DNA of 64,000 bases from Typhlomys cinereus. Lineage: Eukaryota > Chordata > Mammalia > Rodentia > Platacanthomyidae. A model generated the notes under the pieces. The model searched no databases, was not told the DNA's origin, and worked only from the letters and a program-made list of their open reading frames with translations. The stretch is from the NCBI GenBank assembly GCA_023101885.1, contig JALPQD010000053.1:4714447-4778446 (forward strand). Direction: 5' to 3'. Made by a program: the position numbers and the translations under genes. This document shows positions 53,542-64,000 of this stretch, piece after piece. Numbering within the stretch: position 1 is the stretch's first letter; every line of letters begins with the position of its first letter.

Positions 53542-55631
53542 CTGAGCAGATGCTGGAGCACGAATTATGTATCAGTGAGTAGACCAGTGAGGAAAGCACC
53601 TCTGTGTCCCTACAGCCAGCATTAGTCCTTGATAATCTCCAAGGGGGTGCAGAGTCTCTTGAGATCATTCTCCTTCCGTGGTGAAATGTTCATAGGTCAA
53701 ACATTATGTAAGTATTGTGGAAGTATATATAGTTGTAATGAGTTCATGGATGTGAAAGCCCTGTCATGTCTATAAGACATTTTTTGGCCATCCTCTTCCT
53801 CACTTCAGGCTCTTATATTCTCCTTACCCTCTCTGGATGCTTACTGAGCCATAGGTTAGGGTATGGTTTAGATGTTCTGTTTAGGAATGAATAATCATAG
53901 TCACTTATTTTCTACACTTCGGTCAGCTGTGATTTTCTATAATAAACACCTAGCATTATAAAAGGAAGCTTCTTGGTCAAGGTTCGAGAGCTGCTCTAAG
54001 CTATGAACATAATGAACATATGTTCAAAAGGCAGCTTGATATAGAGTCCTAATAACTGACTTAATAATTTGTTTTCTACAAGGACCTATGTTTTCTTGTT
54101 CCATGGGTTCATGGGTTTACAATAAATACCAAGCATGTGTTCCCTGATAAAAAACAGGCCTTAAATCCAATCATAAAGCAGCTGGTCTCACCCATAACAT
54201 TCATGCTACTACTTCACCTTATGCCCATGTGGTTGTTATTGCAGTTTGCAATATTGCACTTTACAGGTTGCTGAGACTGTCAATTCCTTTTCTTCTCCAG
54301 CAGCTTGCATAGTGTTTTCTGATACTATCAAAACTGTCCAGCAGAAAGGAAGCTTCCAGTCCAGTAATAGCTGATTTCCCCCCCCATGTCCTGTAATCTA
54401 CATGTGTAGCATCTTTAGTAATAGATGTTAACTGTCAGTTTCTGGAGGAGAACCAAGAGCAAGGACAAAAACCTATAATATTTTGGGGGCCTTTGAGACT
54501 TCTCTGACCAATAGCTCATTGGGATGTATCACATATCTATTACTGGCAATTTTGTTTAATTGCCTTTAACTTCTGGTAGAAGCACACAGGGCATTTTCTG
54601 TCATAGTATCTTTCTCTCTCTGTGTTCCCCTATTACACTATGTATGTCTGTATTCTTTTTGAAAAAAAATTATTTTTTGGTAAACTTATAGTAGGTTTCT
54701 GTCTGGCTGTATCTGACAACCTCAGTACTACTTGTTACTCTCCTTCTCCTTGCCCCAACCCTATATTTCCCTATCCCTTTAAACCTTTCCCCCTTCGTAC
54801 ATTCTTACTTTGCTTTTCACTTTCTTTGAAGTTTTCATCTTAACCCTTCCCCCACTTTGCTTAATGGATCCTTTGAAGTTTTCCGGCTGTTGCAGGAATT
54901 CCTAGTCATGTATACAAATGTACATGTAAGAGAAATCATGAAGTGTTTATCTCTCTGTGTCTGGGATACCTTACTCAATATATTTTCCAGTTTCATTCAT
55001 TTACATTTTTCTTGATAGTTGAACAATATTCCTTTGGGCATACCAAATTTTTATTACCCATTTATCCACTGATAAACATGTAAGTTGATTTCATTTTCTT
55101 GCTATTGTAAATAGAGCTGTAAATAACATGGGTGTACAGGATCTCTATAAGATGTAAAGTCTTTTGAAAATATTCCTCAAAATGATATAGCTGGGGTATA
55201 AGGTTGTTCAATTTTTAGGTTTTGAGGAACATCCATACTGATTTCCAAAGTACTTTGCACTCCCACCAACAGTGAATAAGGGTTCCCTCTTCTTCACATC
55301 TACACTAGCATTTTTTTGATGTATTCTTGAATCTTAACCATTCTGTCTGGGGTGAGATTAAATCTCAAGGTAGTTTTAATTTTCATTTCACTGATAGCTA
55401 GGGAAGATGAATGTTCTTTTAGATATTTCTTTGACAGTTGTATTTCTTCTTATGAAAAAATTCTTTTTTAAGTTCCAAAACCTATTTTGTAATTGTGTTG
55501 TTCTCTTTTTTTATTATTCTTTTATACTCTGGAGATTAATCCTCTATCAGATACCTATTTTGTAGGTTGCTTTTTGGCTGGGTTAATGGTTCCTTTATGC
55601 AGAACAGAAACTTTTTAATTTCATGAAGTAC
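53505..55631 (-). pseudogene. Old L1 (3' UTR and ORF2 3' part), interrupted
   Basis: 53,505-54,600 is antisense rodent Lx-type 3' UTR ('gtgttccctgataaaaaac', 'tccaatcataaagcagctgg', 'cattcatgctactacttca', 'cagaaaggaagcttccag'). From about 54,950 the ORF2 3' end follows in the same order as in L1-A: 'gtctgggataccttactcaa', 'ttatccactgataaacatg', 'tgctattgtaaatagagctg', 'ctgtctggggtgagatt' and 'cagaacagaaactttttaat'. Many stops and indels. A solo LTR enters at 55,632 and the L1 resumes after it. Confidence 0.88.
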
Positions 55632-56244
55632 TGTTGTGGGGGAGGGGTTTTATGTCTCTGGTTCTTGTGTTTGGGAGTTGAAAATTGAAGCAAGAACATG
55701 ATAGAGTTCTAATAAGACAGAACTTATTAGAGAAGAGAAAGAACACAACTCACAGACATGAGTTCCATGAGGGCAAGAGATCCAAGAAGAACTCATGGAC
55801 TCCAGACATGCAATCCATGAGGAGTAAGGGAGCACAGAAGAACTCATAGATATGGAGTCTGTGAGGGATAGGAAGCAAGAAAAGAACTCAGAGACATTAA
55901 GCCTGTGAGGGGCAAGTGAGCCAAATATGGCTGGGAGGTCAGGAAAATTTATAACGCTAAGCAGGTCAGGGAAAATTGGCTTTTCCTTATTGGTTAGATC
56001 TAGTTTCTGCAAACCTGATTGGAGCTTTTAGTCCCCTGCATCTCATTGGTCTGTTTATATAGGGGGGAGATGATCCAGTTGACCTTTTGGCAGACCTCAT
56101 GGTGAAGCTGTTTCTTTTGAAGAACTTATCTGCAATGGAGAGTTCATCATATACTTTCATATTAAAAACCAGTTCCTCCAGATTAGTAGGGTGTGTTCCT
56201 TCATGACAATCCCAGCAGTGGGGCATAACCTTCAAAGACCTTCC
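55632..56244 (-). mobile_element. Solo LTR with four CCAAT boxes, TATA box and internal tandem units
   Basis: The minus strand runs from TGGAAGGTC (56,244) to ...CCCCCACAACA (55,632), about 613 bp, with TG/CA ends. The U3-like part has CCAAT motifs at about 56,044-56,048, 56,016-56,020, 55,990-55,994 and 55,977-55,981, then a TATAAAT at about 55,949-55,955. A further CTATATAAAC lies upstream near 56,060. The transcribed half holds about four ~55 bp degenerate units around 'atgagttcttct' / 'tggattgcatgtctg' (55,745-55,920). No obvious target duplication is visible, so the ends may be off by a few bases. Family not recognised. Confidence 0.65.
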
Positions 56245-56595
56245 AGAATGGCTGTTTAAAACTGCATCAGTATCATTTGTTGGTTGCTTTTTTCTTGTGG
56301 GAATGGGGTCCTCTTCAAAATGTCTTATCTAGGCCTATCGATTCAGTATGCACCCCATTCTACAAGTTTCAGTTTTCACACTGAGTTCTTGGATCCATTC
56401 GGAATTAATTTTTGTGTAAAGTGAAAGATAAGGGTCAATTTTTGTTGAAGATGCTGCCTTCTCTCCAATGTGTATTTTTGACACTGTTGTAAAGAGTCAG
56501 CTTGAATATTTGATTTGAGTGTATGGATGTTGGCTAGAGTCACCCAGTGGCAGTTCTTGGATGGGATGGCTGTGTTCAATCTGGGGTGCAGAATA
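56245..56595 (-). pseudogene. Old L1 ORF2, continuation
   Basis: 'cttggatccattcggaatta', 'taagggtcaatttttgttga', 'agatgctgccttctctccaa' and 'ttttgacactgttgtaaaga' match, in order, the region of L1-A at 45,680-45,840 ('tgatccatttggaattaag', 'tttgttgaagatgctgttct', 'tttgtcaaagacc'). The first ~130 bases after the LTR are less certain. Confidence 0.75.
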
Positions 56596-56959
56596 TGATG
56601 GTTTGAATGCGAGTCCTCCCCACCTCCCACACAGGCTCATGTGCGTGCGTGTTGGTGTTAACGTTTGGAAAGATCGTGGCTCATTTAGGAAGTGGAGACT
56701 TGCTGGGGAAAGGCATGTCACAGGGGGCGGCCCTTGAGGTCTGATAACCTGGGCTTGCTTTCTCTCAGTTTGCTCTTGCTATCTGTGCATCATGATTAGT
56801 GCAGTTACCTGAACTAACTTCCTGCTTTTATCATTAGCCATGCTAGTCCACCATAATGGAATATGTCCCCTCTGGAACCATAAAACAGGTAAATCTCTGT
56901 TTCTCCCTTAATTTGTGCATGAGTATTGTCTTACAACCCAAACAAAAATCACTGAAATA
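56596..56959 (+). mobile_element. Second MaLR provirus: 5' LTR
   Basis: Starts 'tgatggtttgaatgcgag' and shows 'tggagacttgctggggaaag', 'ggcccttgaggtctgataac', 'cataatggaatatgtcccct' and 'accataaaacaggtaaatc', ending 'aatcactgaaata'. It inserted into the old L1 above. Confidence 0.85.
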
Positions 56960-57824
56960 GAAATTGGTACTAAGAAGTGGGGTACTGTGAGACTAACAGA
57001 ATCTGAAACCAAAAAGTAGAGTGCCGGGAAACAGAGAGAATTTAGTACCCAGAAGTATGTTCATTGCTCTGTTGTGACTGCTGTGCCTTGAAACTGTTTT
57101 GTGGGAGAATTATGAAGAGTTTTTGGGCTAGGAAATCCATTGTGTCTTACAGTCAGAGCTTAATGGCTCATCCTAGTGAGAACTTGGAAGAAAGTAACAC
57201 TCAAAGAGATGCCGACTTATGATATTCCACAGGGAGAACTAAGGCTCAATTGGAGAGTTCACTGGGCGTAATTGGAGAGATGCTTTGGAAAAGAGTTTAG
57301 CTGCATTTTACTCTTGTCCTGAAAGTTCTCCTGAAGTTGAATTAAAATGTAGTGGACTGTTGGTTTGGTGGACGTAGTCTGAAGACAGCGTATCCTTGAA
57401 TCTGTGGTATGGTTACCTTTTAGTGTTCTTATTCAGATCTATTATGAAAAAGAGAAACATGTTGAGTAGAAAGAAATAAAAAGTGAAATTGGAAGAGAGA
57501 TGTATGGGCAAACTTAAAGCGCTGAATGTAGAAAGAAAACTTGCAATTATTGCTAAGAAGATTAGCTCAATTAATGCCAAAACCTGTTCTTTGCTGTGAC
57601 AACAGGGAAGACTGCTGTCTTTCCTGAAGGCAAGAGCTTCAGGGAAAGCTCCCATCCACAAGAATGCAGATTCTTTTGAAAGAACAGCGACTAAGGGTCA
57701 GGACTTCAAGGCCCTTTCCTTTAAAGCAACTCCCCAGGGGTGGTTCTCTCCAGGGTCAGCACAAAGATGCTGAATCAGCTGTCATCCAATGGGGAAAGCA
57801 ACCACACAGAGTAACTGCAGTAAA
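56960..57824 (+). mobile_element. Second MaLR provirus: internal region (shortened)
   Basis: It opens 'gaaattggtactaagaagtg' then 'gggtactgtgagactaac', the standard start after a MaLR 5' LTR. It is about 865 bp, against 1,477 bp in the 38,095 provirus, so it is internally deleted. No retroviral protein frame. Confidence 0.8.
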
Positions 57825-57995
57825 CGTCATGGTTTGAATGTAAGTTGCTCCCCAGAGACTCATGTATTTGAGCCTTTGCTGGTGTTAATGTTGTGAAGGT
57901 CGTGGCTCTCCAGAACCATAAGCCAAATAAATATCCTTGTCTCTCTTAATTTGTGTGTAAGTATTGTCTTATAGTAGCAAAAGAAAAGTGATGCA
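57825..57995 (+). mobile_element. Second MaLR provirus: 3' LTR with internal deletion
   Basis: 'cgtcatggtttgaatgtaag' and 'ggtgttaatgttgtgaaggt' jump directly to 'ctctccagaaccataagcc', 'aaataaatatccttgtc' and end 'aagtgatgca'. About 190 bp present in the 5' LTR is missing between the two halves. Confidence 0.82.
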
Positions 57996-58074
57996 TCAGC
58001 TGAATTGACTATGTTCAATTTGGAATGTTGAGCTTCAGTGCTGAGATGGTGGTGATAAAGTATATTGTCAGGCT

Positions 58075-58330
58075 TTAGTTAATAAAAGTAGAAGTGGTAC
58101 AGAGACCTGAGCCTATACCAATACAGACAACCCAAAGGGAACCATGGGGCCCACATAAGCAGACAGGCAGGAGAGTGGGAGAAGAGGGATGGATTGGTGA
58201 AGGGAGGGGAGAGTGGAAGAGGAAGATGGGAGGAAGGGAGAAGGGAAGGAAGGGCACAGGGACAGCCACTCATTATCTTTGTAAAACTAGAAAAATAAAA
58301 AATTATTCAAAAAATCCGTAAGAAAATGAA
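58075..58330 (+). mobile_element. Old L1 3' end
   Basis: 'cacataagcagacaggcagg', a purine-rich block 58,150-58,255 and 'ttatctttgtaaaactagaa' / 'aaaataaaaaattattca' at the end. Same layout as 31,680-32,050. Confidence 0.6.
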
Positions 58331-60119
58331 AAACATAAGAAGTGGTAAAGAAGTAGGGTGGGTAAAGATGGGGTGGGTTAAATACCAACTTGGTTATGAG
58401 AAGAAAGGACAGAGGTTGGACAGTTCAAGGTGCTTTTGGAGTCACCAAATTTTAGAGTTTATTACGACATGAAGTGATAAAGGTGTGAGAAACAGGGAGA
58501 TTAGTAGGTCTCAGGAAAGGGTATTATGGGAGGAACTGTAATGTCGGTAAATGACTTGTGGTAAATAAGGTAGAAAATCTTAAGCAACAATACTTAATCG
58601 TATATACAATCCAGAAACCTTGGGAGCTACTCAGGAGTGGAAATTAAACAGGCAAAGATAAGAAATACAAGAAAGAAAGTACTTATCTTTTGGATTGTTG
58701 GCACAGCTGGCTTGACCCAAAATGTGAGGTTCACAGTGTTCTCTGACTGTAGGAGAATGTGGATGCTTCCTTGTGGAGAAGGTGGAAAGGCAGTACTTGT
58801 TATCAGCTGTCCTGGGTTTCTTGGAGTTCTGTGGGAGCCAAAAGGTCTTGAGTCCTTTCCTTTTAGTCCTGGACCTTCTGTGCTCCAAGGGAGGTTTTTA
58901 AACTCTCTATGGAAACTTTCTAATTTCTTAGCAATTTTCTTTGCCATTAGCAGCCTATATGTTGTTTTCTTACTTAGTTCTTCTGCTGCAATCTGGAAAC
59001 AAGCAATGGCAGAAACAGATTCTGCTGTACTGCAGTGGCTGCAGTTTCCCTGGACAGGTAATAGCTGGCAGCTGTGTGGAGTCCAGTGAACTGTTTAGGC
59101 TTCATACTTAGTGTCCATGGCATGCTGGTCCCCTAGTTCACCACTGGAGTGTTAAAGGGACCCTTTTTCTAGATTCCCTACTTATGCTGCTTATTTAGGA
59201 ATCCCACACGAATTCTTAGAGTTTGCAGCCCTGCACTCTCTAACTGCTGAATCTGCAACAGGCACTGCATTTTTCCTTACCTTCCATGCCATGAGTGATT
59301 GGTGCAAAAAGAAAGATCCTAAGGGTCGTCTACCAGATTAGTCCTAGAGATTGATTCTTGTTGTCTTGTTGTTCTAAGGTTGTCTTAGAGAAGATACTTT
59401 TGTTCCCTATTTATTAGTGTGTTCTGTCCTTAATACAGTAATTTAATTAAAAGAACACAGGGTTGAGTTGCAAAACTGCATCTTTTTGCTGTTTTGAAAC
59501 CTTTCTGGGGTGATGCGTATGGTTTCACTCACTTTTCACCTGGAGGCGGGACAACACTAAATTCCCGAAGCTTTTATTATGCAGAAGGTGAAGGCTTAGC
59601 CCTGTATGAAACACTTCACCTTGGACCATTTTACTTTTAGAAAGTTTCCTAATCTTGCTTCTCCTCATTTCAACAGATAGTTCTATTTAGGCCTGCAATC
59701 TGATTATAGTGAATGATCTAGCTGAGAAGCACTTAGGGAAATTGGCAGGTCAGTCAAGAAAAAGGTAAGGTTTGCAACTTACTCCTCTGCTGAAATTGAA
59801 CCTGAAGGGATACTCAATATTCCCTGGACACTGGGCAGGTGTTAGCATTGTTAAAGAAGTCAGTTATGATCACTTGGTATTACTGATTAGTTCTTTAAGT
59901 TTACATGATAAGCACTCTGCTTTTCACCTGATAGGATTATATGAGCATATAATGACTTCTAGACATTTGTTCTCATCCTCTAATTTGAGTCAACTAAGTT
60001 ATGGGCCATTATATTACTTGCTAGTAGAACAAGGTTATGGAGAACAAATGTATTGGGGAAATGTGGAGTCTCAGAATATATATGCAAAATGGGCTATTTG
60101 ATGAAAAGGGACAAAACCT
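58331..60119. other. Unclassified sequence
   Basis: 1.8 kb without a recognised repeat. Frames of 150 codons (58,637-59,089, plus), 106 codons (minus, same place) and 109 codons (59,772-60,101, plus) exist but show no domain I recognise. They could be remnants of a retroviral internal region or chance. I see no splice-site logic that would make them exons. Confidence 0.35.
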
Positions 60120-60400
60120 CACCTTTTTCTCTTTTAATTTTTATTCTTTGACACTTTCACACATAAATACAATGAATTTATGTGTTTTCACCCCTTACTA
60201 TTCATTCTCCATCCCTCTCTCCTATTCTGCTTCATACTTTTTCTTTTCCAACTAATCCCCCTCCTATCTTCATGGTTTTTTTTGTATGTGTGGCTCACTG
60301 GGTTTCATCTGTATCGAGAAGTGCCTGAGTATTTGCTGGGGCACAGATTACTTATCAGTTGGTAACTAACTCTTTTATCATCTGACTTTTAGTTAGTTTG
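60120..60400 (-). mobile_element. Old L1 3' end
   Basis: 'ttttaatttttattctttga' (tail side), a C/T-rich block 60,205-60,270, then 'gtatgtgtggctcactgggt' and 'tttgctggggcacagattac'. The latter wording is also found at 53,505-53,575 right beside L1-B ('atgtgtggctctctgggttg', 'gatgctggagcacgaattat'), showing these are copies of the same old L1 3' UTR. Confidence 0.7.
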
Positions 60401-61569
60401 GTTTGAGAACTCAGGTTAAGGAGTATGCACCAAATGCTTGGCATTATTCTTCTTGTAGTAATAATCTCCCAGGCTGACTGTGTTCTCAAGTCTAAATGTC
60501 CATGTGCAGCCATTTTACTGGAATAGCCACTCAGTGAACTCATCATGGTCATGGAGACACCATAACCTCTGGATGATATAATGAGGCTGATGGTGACTGA
60601 GAGCAGTATTGAGGCCCTGAGCTCTATCACACTCACTTGGAGCGTGACCCAATCACTGCGTGAGGGGTAATGCACATTTGTAGGAGCTCATGGATTTGGA
60701 CTGGAGACCTGCAGTGGATTCAGTAGAGTTAAAAAAAAATGCAACAATAATTAAAAAAACAGGAATTTAGTCACTGCATAAAGAAGCTTTGATGAGTAAT
60801 GAAAGTCTGCATATCCAGTTAACTGATTAAATCTTCAATAAGGAACAAGTTAAACTGTGCCCATTCAGTATCCTGGGTTGCACCACTTGTGTCTCTGCTT
60901 TGCCTTCCCATCCACACTATTTAATCACATTGTTAGTCTGGAACTCCCAGAATCTGTTGTGATTCTGGGAGCTGTCTGATTCACAAAGTGTTTTTGTTTC
61001 ATTTTGCTGAAATAAATCGAATGAAATTCACTTGGTCTAAGTAAAGTCACTTGGTCTAATGCAATGGGCTGCATGTCTAATTGCAAGTTGGACAGTTCTT
61101 TTTCTTTGTCACTTTATAGGTTTGCCTTTATGTCCTGAAAAGACCTGAAATGTTGCTTAAATAAAGAAAATCCCAGGAAACTGTAGTGAGAATCATTTGC
61201 TTTACCAGCATTGATTCTCCCTCCTCTGTCCATGTGCATTATGCAAACTTTTTTTCAAGATGGAATGATAGTGTAGCATTTTTGAAAGCATTTTAAAATA
61301 GCAATTAAACTCACAGTGTGTAGTACCAATAATGTCCATTAAAGTGACAACCATATGAGATCCTTTAATTGACTAAGCACGTGCATAGTTGACAAGTATG
61401 GCAGGTTGTTATACTTGTCACCTGCCTGACAGCAATTGTAATACACATCCCTATCAGAATTCTAAAATGTTCATTATAGAGTTGACTCAATATGGCAGGT
61501 ATGTGCTATATGAAACATCCACCTCAAGAGGTCAGAGGAAAAGACGCTTGGAGGGGAAAGGGGAGTAAC
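60401..61569. other. Unclassified sequence
   Basis: The first ~270 bases may still be L1 3' UTR. The remainder shows no recognised feature and no supported coding frame. Confidence 0.35.
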
Positions 61570-61665
61570 CTTTAGGTTAGAATCAGTTGGGGGCCTTAAA
61601 AGTAATCAGTGTCCAGGGTACATTCCCAGAGATGATTATAACAAGTGTGAAATGGAATTTGCTGT
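61570..61665 (+). mobile_element. MER5-type hAT fragment
   Basis: 'gttagaatcagttgggggcc', 'ttaaaagtaatcagtgtcca' and 'gggtacattcccagagatga' follow the MER5A/B wording ('agaatcacctggggagcttttaaa', 'cccagagattctgat'). Short and diverged. Confidence 0.5.
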
Positions 61666-61997
61666 ACCACAAGGTTTAAAATGTTTTTCAGGTGATTTTT
61701 TTAAATGTGTTACCAGACTTAGTTGTCAGTTGACCTTTGGGTTCCAAGCTTTCTGGGAAGACCGGCCCTGAGAGATGGCTGGACCAGGGAGGTGCTGCTC
61801 GGATGCCTCTGCACTGCCCACCTCAGGAGAGGAAAACTGTCCTGAGGTCCATTCAGTGTGGCCCCTGAGGATTGGGCTGGGGTGCTGGTGCAGGTCGCAG
61901 GTGCTCTGTGCTGTAGTGGCCCCAAGACAAGAGGGCTTCAGGTTTGTTTTGGAGCCCCACCCTCTGAAGCAAGCAGATCTCAGATTCTGATTAGCCT

Positions 61998-62001
61998 GTA
62001 T

Positions 62002-62040
<39 letters not shown>

Positions 62041-62043
62041 CTT
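61998..62043. repeat. (TTTA)n tetranucleotide repeat
   Basis: About 11 near-perfect TTTA units. It probably began as a retroelement tail on the opposite strand, but the attached body is not recognisable. Confidence 0.95.
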
Positions 62044-62985
62044 ATTATCTTTACCTCTTTACAGTGCATATGAGTCTATTCCAGGCAATTCAGACCTAGG
62101 AATACCTGGATTTCAGGACTCAGATCCTTCTGCAGACTGCTATGCACATCTCAGAACCCACTGGCCTGATGTCATATTTCCTACTCAGATAGTCTCCATC
62201 CCCTGGGCACACCCCAGACTGGTCTTCATGCTGGAGCTGCATGACAGTGGTCACCATGACCTTGGACCTGGAACTTCCCTGAAGAGGAGGAGCTTGTCCT
62301 GGGACACAGAACACATTAGGATTGTAGGGAAACAGAAAGAGGGAGGTACGTGTTTGGTGTTTAGGGTGTGGTGTATGGAGAAACACAAAGTGGTGCAGGA
62401 GAGAGACCCCTACTTGGGAAGAGAGAAGTAGTCCGTCCTCTCCCTTTCCCTTTCAGTGTTTCTCTGTGTCCAAAATGAGCACCACACGCTCGACTCCTGA
62501 CCTTCTAGGTTCTTTGGAGATAACTGAGCACTCAGAATCCTTGTCTTGCTGTCATGTTCTGCCTTGAGAAAGTTGTAAAATCAGGTTGCATAGAATTGTC
62601 AAACCAGAAATTATCATGGACTCACACATTTTAGCCATGCTCTGAAATGAAAACTTTTAGTTTTCACATTTTGCTGAAGTGAATTATTTAGGACATAATT
62701 AAATGCATGGTCTTGGGATAAGCTGGGAAATACATTAAGTGGTGCATGTGTGATTTTTAAAATGGGACCTCTCCCATTTAAAAGACGTAGATTCTCAAAT
62801 AGGTTGATGAGTCTTCCTCCAAATGCTTAAGTACTTGCTGGATAAAGGACTGTTCACTTGATTTTGGGACTTTGCCTTTTACATTGATGTAAGCATAGTA
62901 GATGTATTAGTGCATATACCACTAATGAAGAAATGACTCTACCCAGCACCTCCTTACCCTGTTTGTCAAACCTTGATAGTCTCTT
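62044..62985. other. Unique sequence, nothing recognised
   Basis: No supported repeat, RNA gene or coding region. Confidence 0.4.
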
Positions 62986-63640
62986 AGGCAGGCATAATGC
63001 CTCTGAAGATCTTGCCCCTTCCATGGTGAATTAGTGCTAAGCCATATCTTGGGCAAGTTATGTGGAAAAAGACCCAGCTGTGGTGAGATAATGGATGCAG
63101 CAGCCCTGTTATTATCCAGAAAATACTGTCTGGCAGCACTCCTCTCCACCATTAGGTTTTTACATTCTTACCACTACTTTATCCACAATGTTCCAGGCTC
63201 TCTGTATTAAATGCTTTCCATTCCATGAGGGAACTTCTAGAATGAATGCTGTGAGTGCTTTTAATCTGTGGGTATATTTAGAAAACAATTCGATATCATG
63301 TCTTTGTAGTTACTAACTTTAATAGTTTTTTCCTTTCAGGAGCCTATGTTCTCCCCTTCTACAAGTTCTTGTCTTGGTTAACAGTGGCAGGTATGTGTTC
63401 CCTGTTGAAAAAGTGGATCTCAGATCCAATCAAGAAGCAGTTGGTTACCTCCATAACAGTCATGCCACTGTAGCACTGATGATCACTTTTTGGGGTGGTT
63501 GGAGCGTGAAGCTTTCATAACTTGCTGAGATTATTGTTTGCTTTTCTCCCCCAGTGACTTGCAAAGTACCTTCTGGTACCATAAGAACTGGCTAGCAAGA
63601 AGGAAGCTTCTAGATGCGAGATCTTGTATTGTCCAAGGAA
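62986..63640 (-). mobile_element. Old Lx-like L1 3' UTR
   Basis: 'ttaggtttttacattcttac', 'tttatccacaatgttccagg', 'ggcaggtatgtgttccctgt', 'gatccaatcaagaagcagtt', 'ggttacctccataacagtca' and 'caagaaggaagcttctagat' are antisense rodent L1 3' UTR words, colinear with 53,800-54,380. Confidence 0.85.
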
Positions 63641-63954
63641 GCAGGACAGAATTGACTGAGGGGCCATAGTTAAATCTAATGTCAGTCACTAAGGGAACAT
63701 AAATGAGTTGTAATGGAGAATGAAAAAGGAAAACCTAGGAATTACAATGTAAAACAAGACTACAACTCTGAAGTCAGTAAGTAGTAGGGTTATTTAATAA
63801 CAGACTCTAACATGTGGAAACGATGTAGCTGTGAGTGAAAAAAAATGGATGGAATAGTGTTACATATACAATGAAGGCACATTATTCAGTGTTAACATGC
63901 TACTATATGAGTCAGCCTTGAAGGAATCATGTTTAGTGAAGCTGTCCACAAAAG

Positions 63955-63957
<3 letters not shown>
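63641..63957. other. Unique sequence, nothing recognised
   Basis: AT-rich, no supported feature. Confidence 0.35.

Positions 63958-64000
<43 letters not shown>
63958..64000. repeat. (GT)n microsatellite, cut by the window end
   Basis: At least 21 GT units running to the last base. The true length is unknown. Confidence 0.97.

Noticed and set aside
53031..53561. 176-codon minus-strand frame over the L1 monomers
   Set aside because: In GC-rich DNA stops are rare. The frame is not in the ORF1 frame, starts outside the L1 and has no domain.
1..64000. Search for a bacterial-type system, CRISPR array, operon or host protein-coding exons
   Set aside because: The repeats are dispersed eukaryotic retroelements. 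No regularly spaced direct repeats with unique spacers, no tRNA/rRNA genes and no splice-consistent conserved exon were found.

Overview
The window looks like mammalian nuclear DNA, most probably from a non-murine rodent. The main evidence is: (i) young and old LINE-1 (L1) copies whose 3' UTRs follow the rodent Lx/L1 pattern; (ii) SINEs that begin with an ID/tRNA-Ala-like Pol III promoter, together with B1-like (7SL) and tRNA+B1 composite SINEs; (iii) many MaLR-type (ERVL) LTRs; and (iv) older eutherian repeats (MIR, MER5A, L1M). Mouse-type B2 is not recognisable, and the dominant SINE has a body I cannot assign to a named family, so I do not name a species.

I find no host protein-coding gene, tRNA, rRNA or CRISPR array. 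Nearly all the ORFs are chance frames, microsatellite translations or antisense shadows of L1. The window reads as intergenic or deep intronic sequence that has been layered with retroelements.

Layout. 1-11 kb: mostly single-copy DNA with scattered old L1 3' ends, a MaLR LTR, microsatellites and a MER5A hAT fossil. 11-20 kb: SINEs, an ancient L1, a polypyrimidine tract, LTRs, and unique AT-rich stretches including a candidate conserved element near 19 kb. 20-32 kb: dense accessory zone. It holds three copies of one ~410-430 bp LTR family (two with perfect 5-bp target duplications, two sitting inside SINEs), an ancient L1 ORF2 fragment, a young 3'-only L1, and a SINE inserted in a MIR. 32-37 kb: enhancer-like unique sequence, then SINE, LTR and old L1 tails. 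37.7-39.9 kb: a complete non-autonomous MaLR provirus (LTR-internal-LTR). 43.0-58.0 kb: a multi-layer nest on the minus strand. An old L1 was entered by a near-complete young L1 (46,998-53,488) with GC-rich tandem promoter monomers, an intact 346-codon ORF1 and a broken ORF2. A second, 5'-truncated L1 (43,755-46,997) with 747 open codons of ORF2 sits at that element's A-tail. The same old L1 also carries a solo LTR and is followed by a decayed MaLR provirus. 58-64 kb: unique sequence, old L1 3' UTR pieces and simple repeats, ending inside a (GT)n tract.

The biology is retroelement biology: autonomous L1s supply endonuclease and reverse transcriptase, and SINEs probably depend on them in trans. 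LTR elements form a separate layer. The most noteworthy items are the L1 with a tandem-monomer 5' UTR, the L1-on-L1 junction, an antisense ORF running out of the monomers, and the SINE and LTR families with readable target duplications. All family calls are by eye; boundaries of old repeats are approximate.
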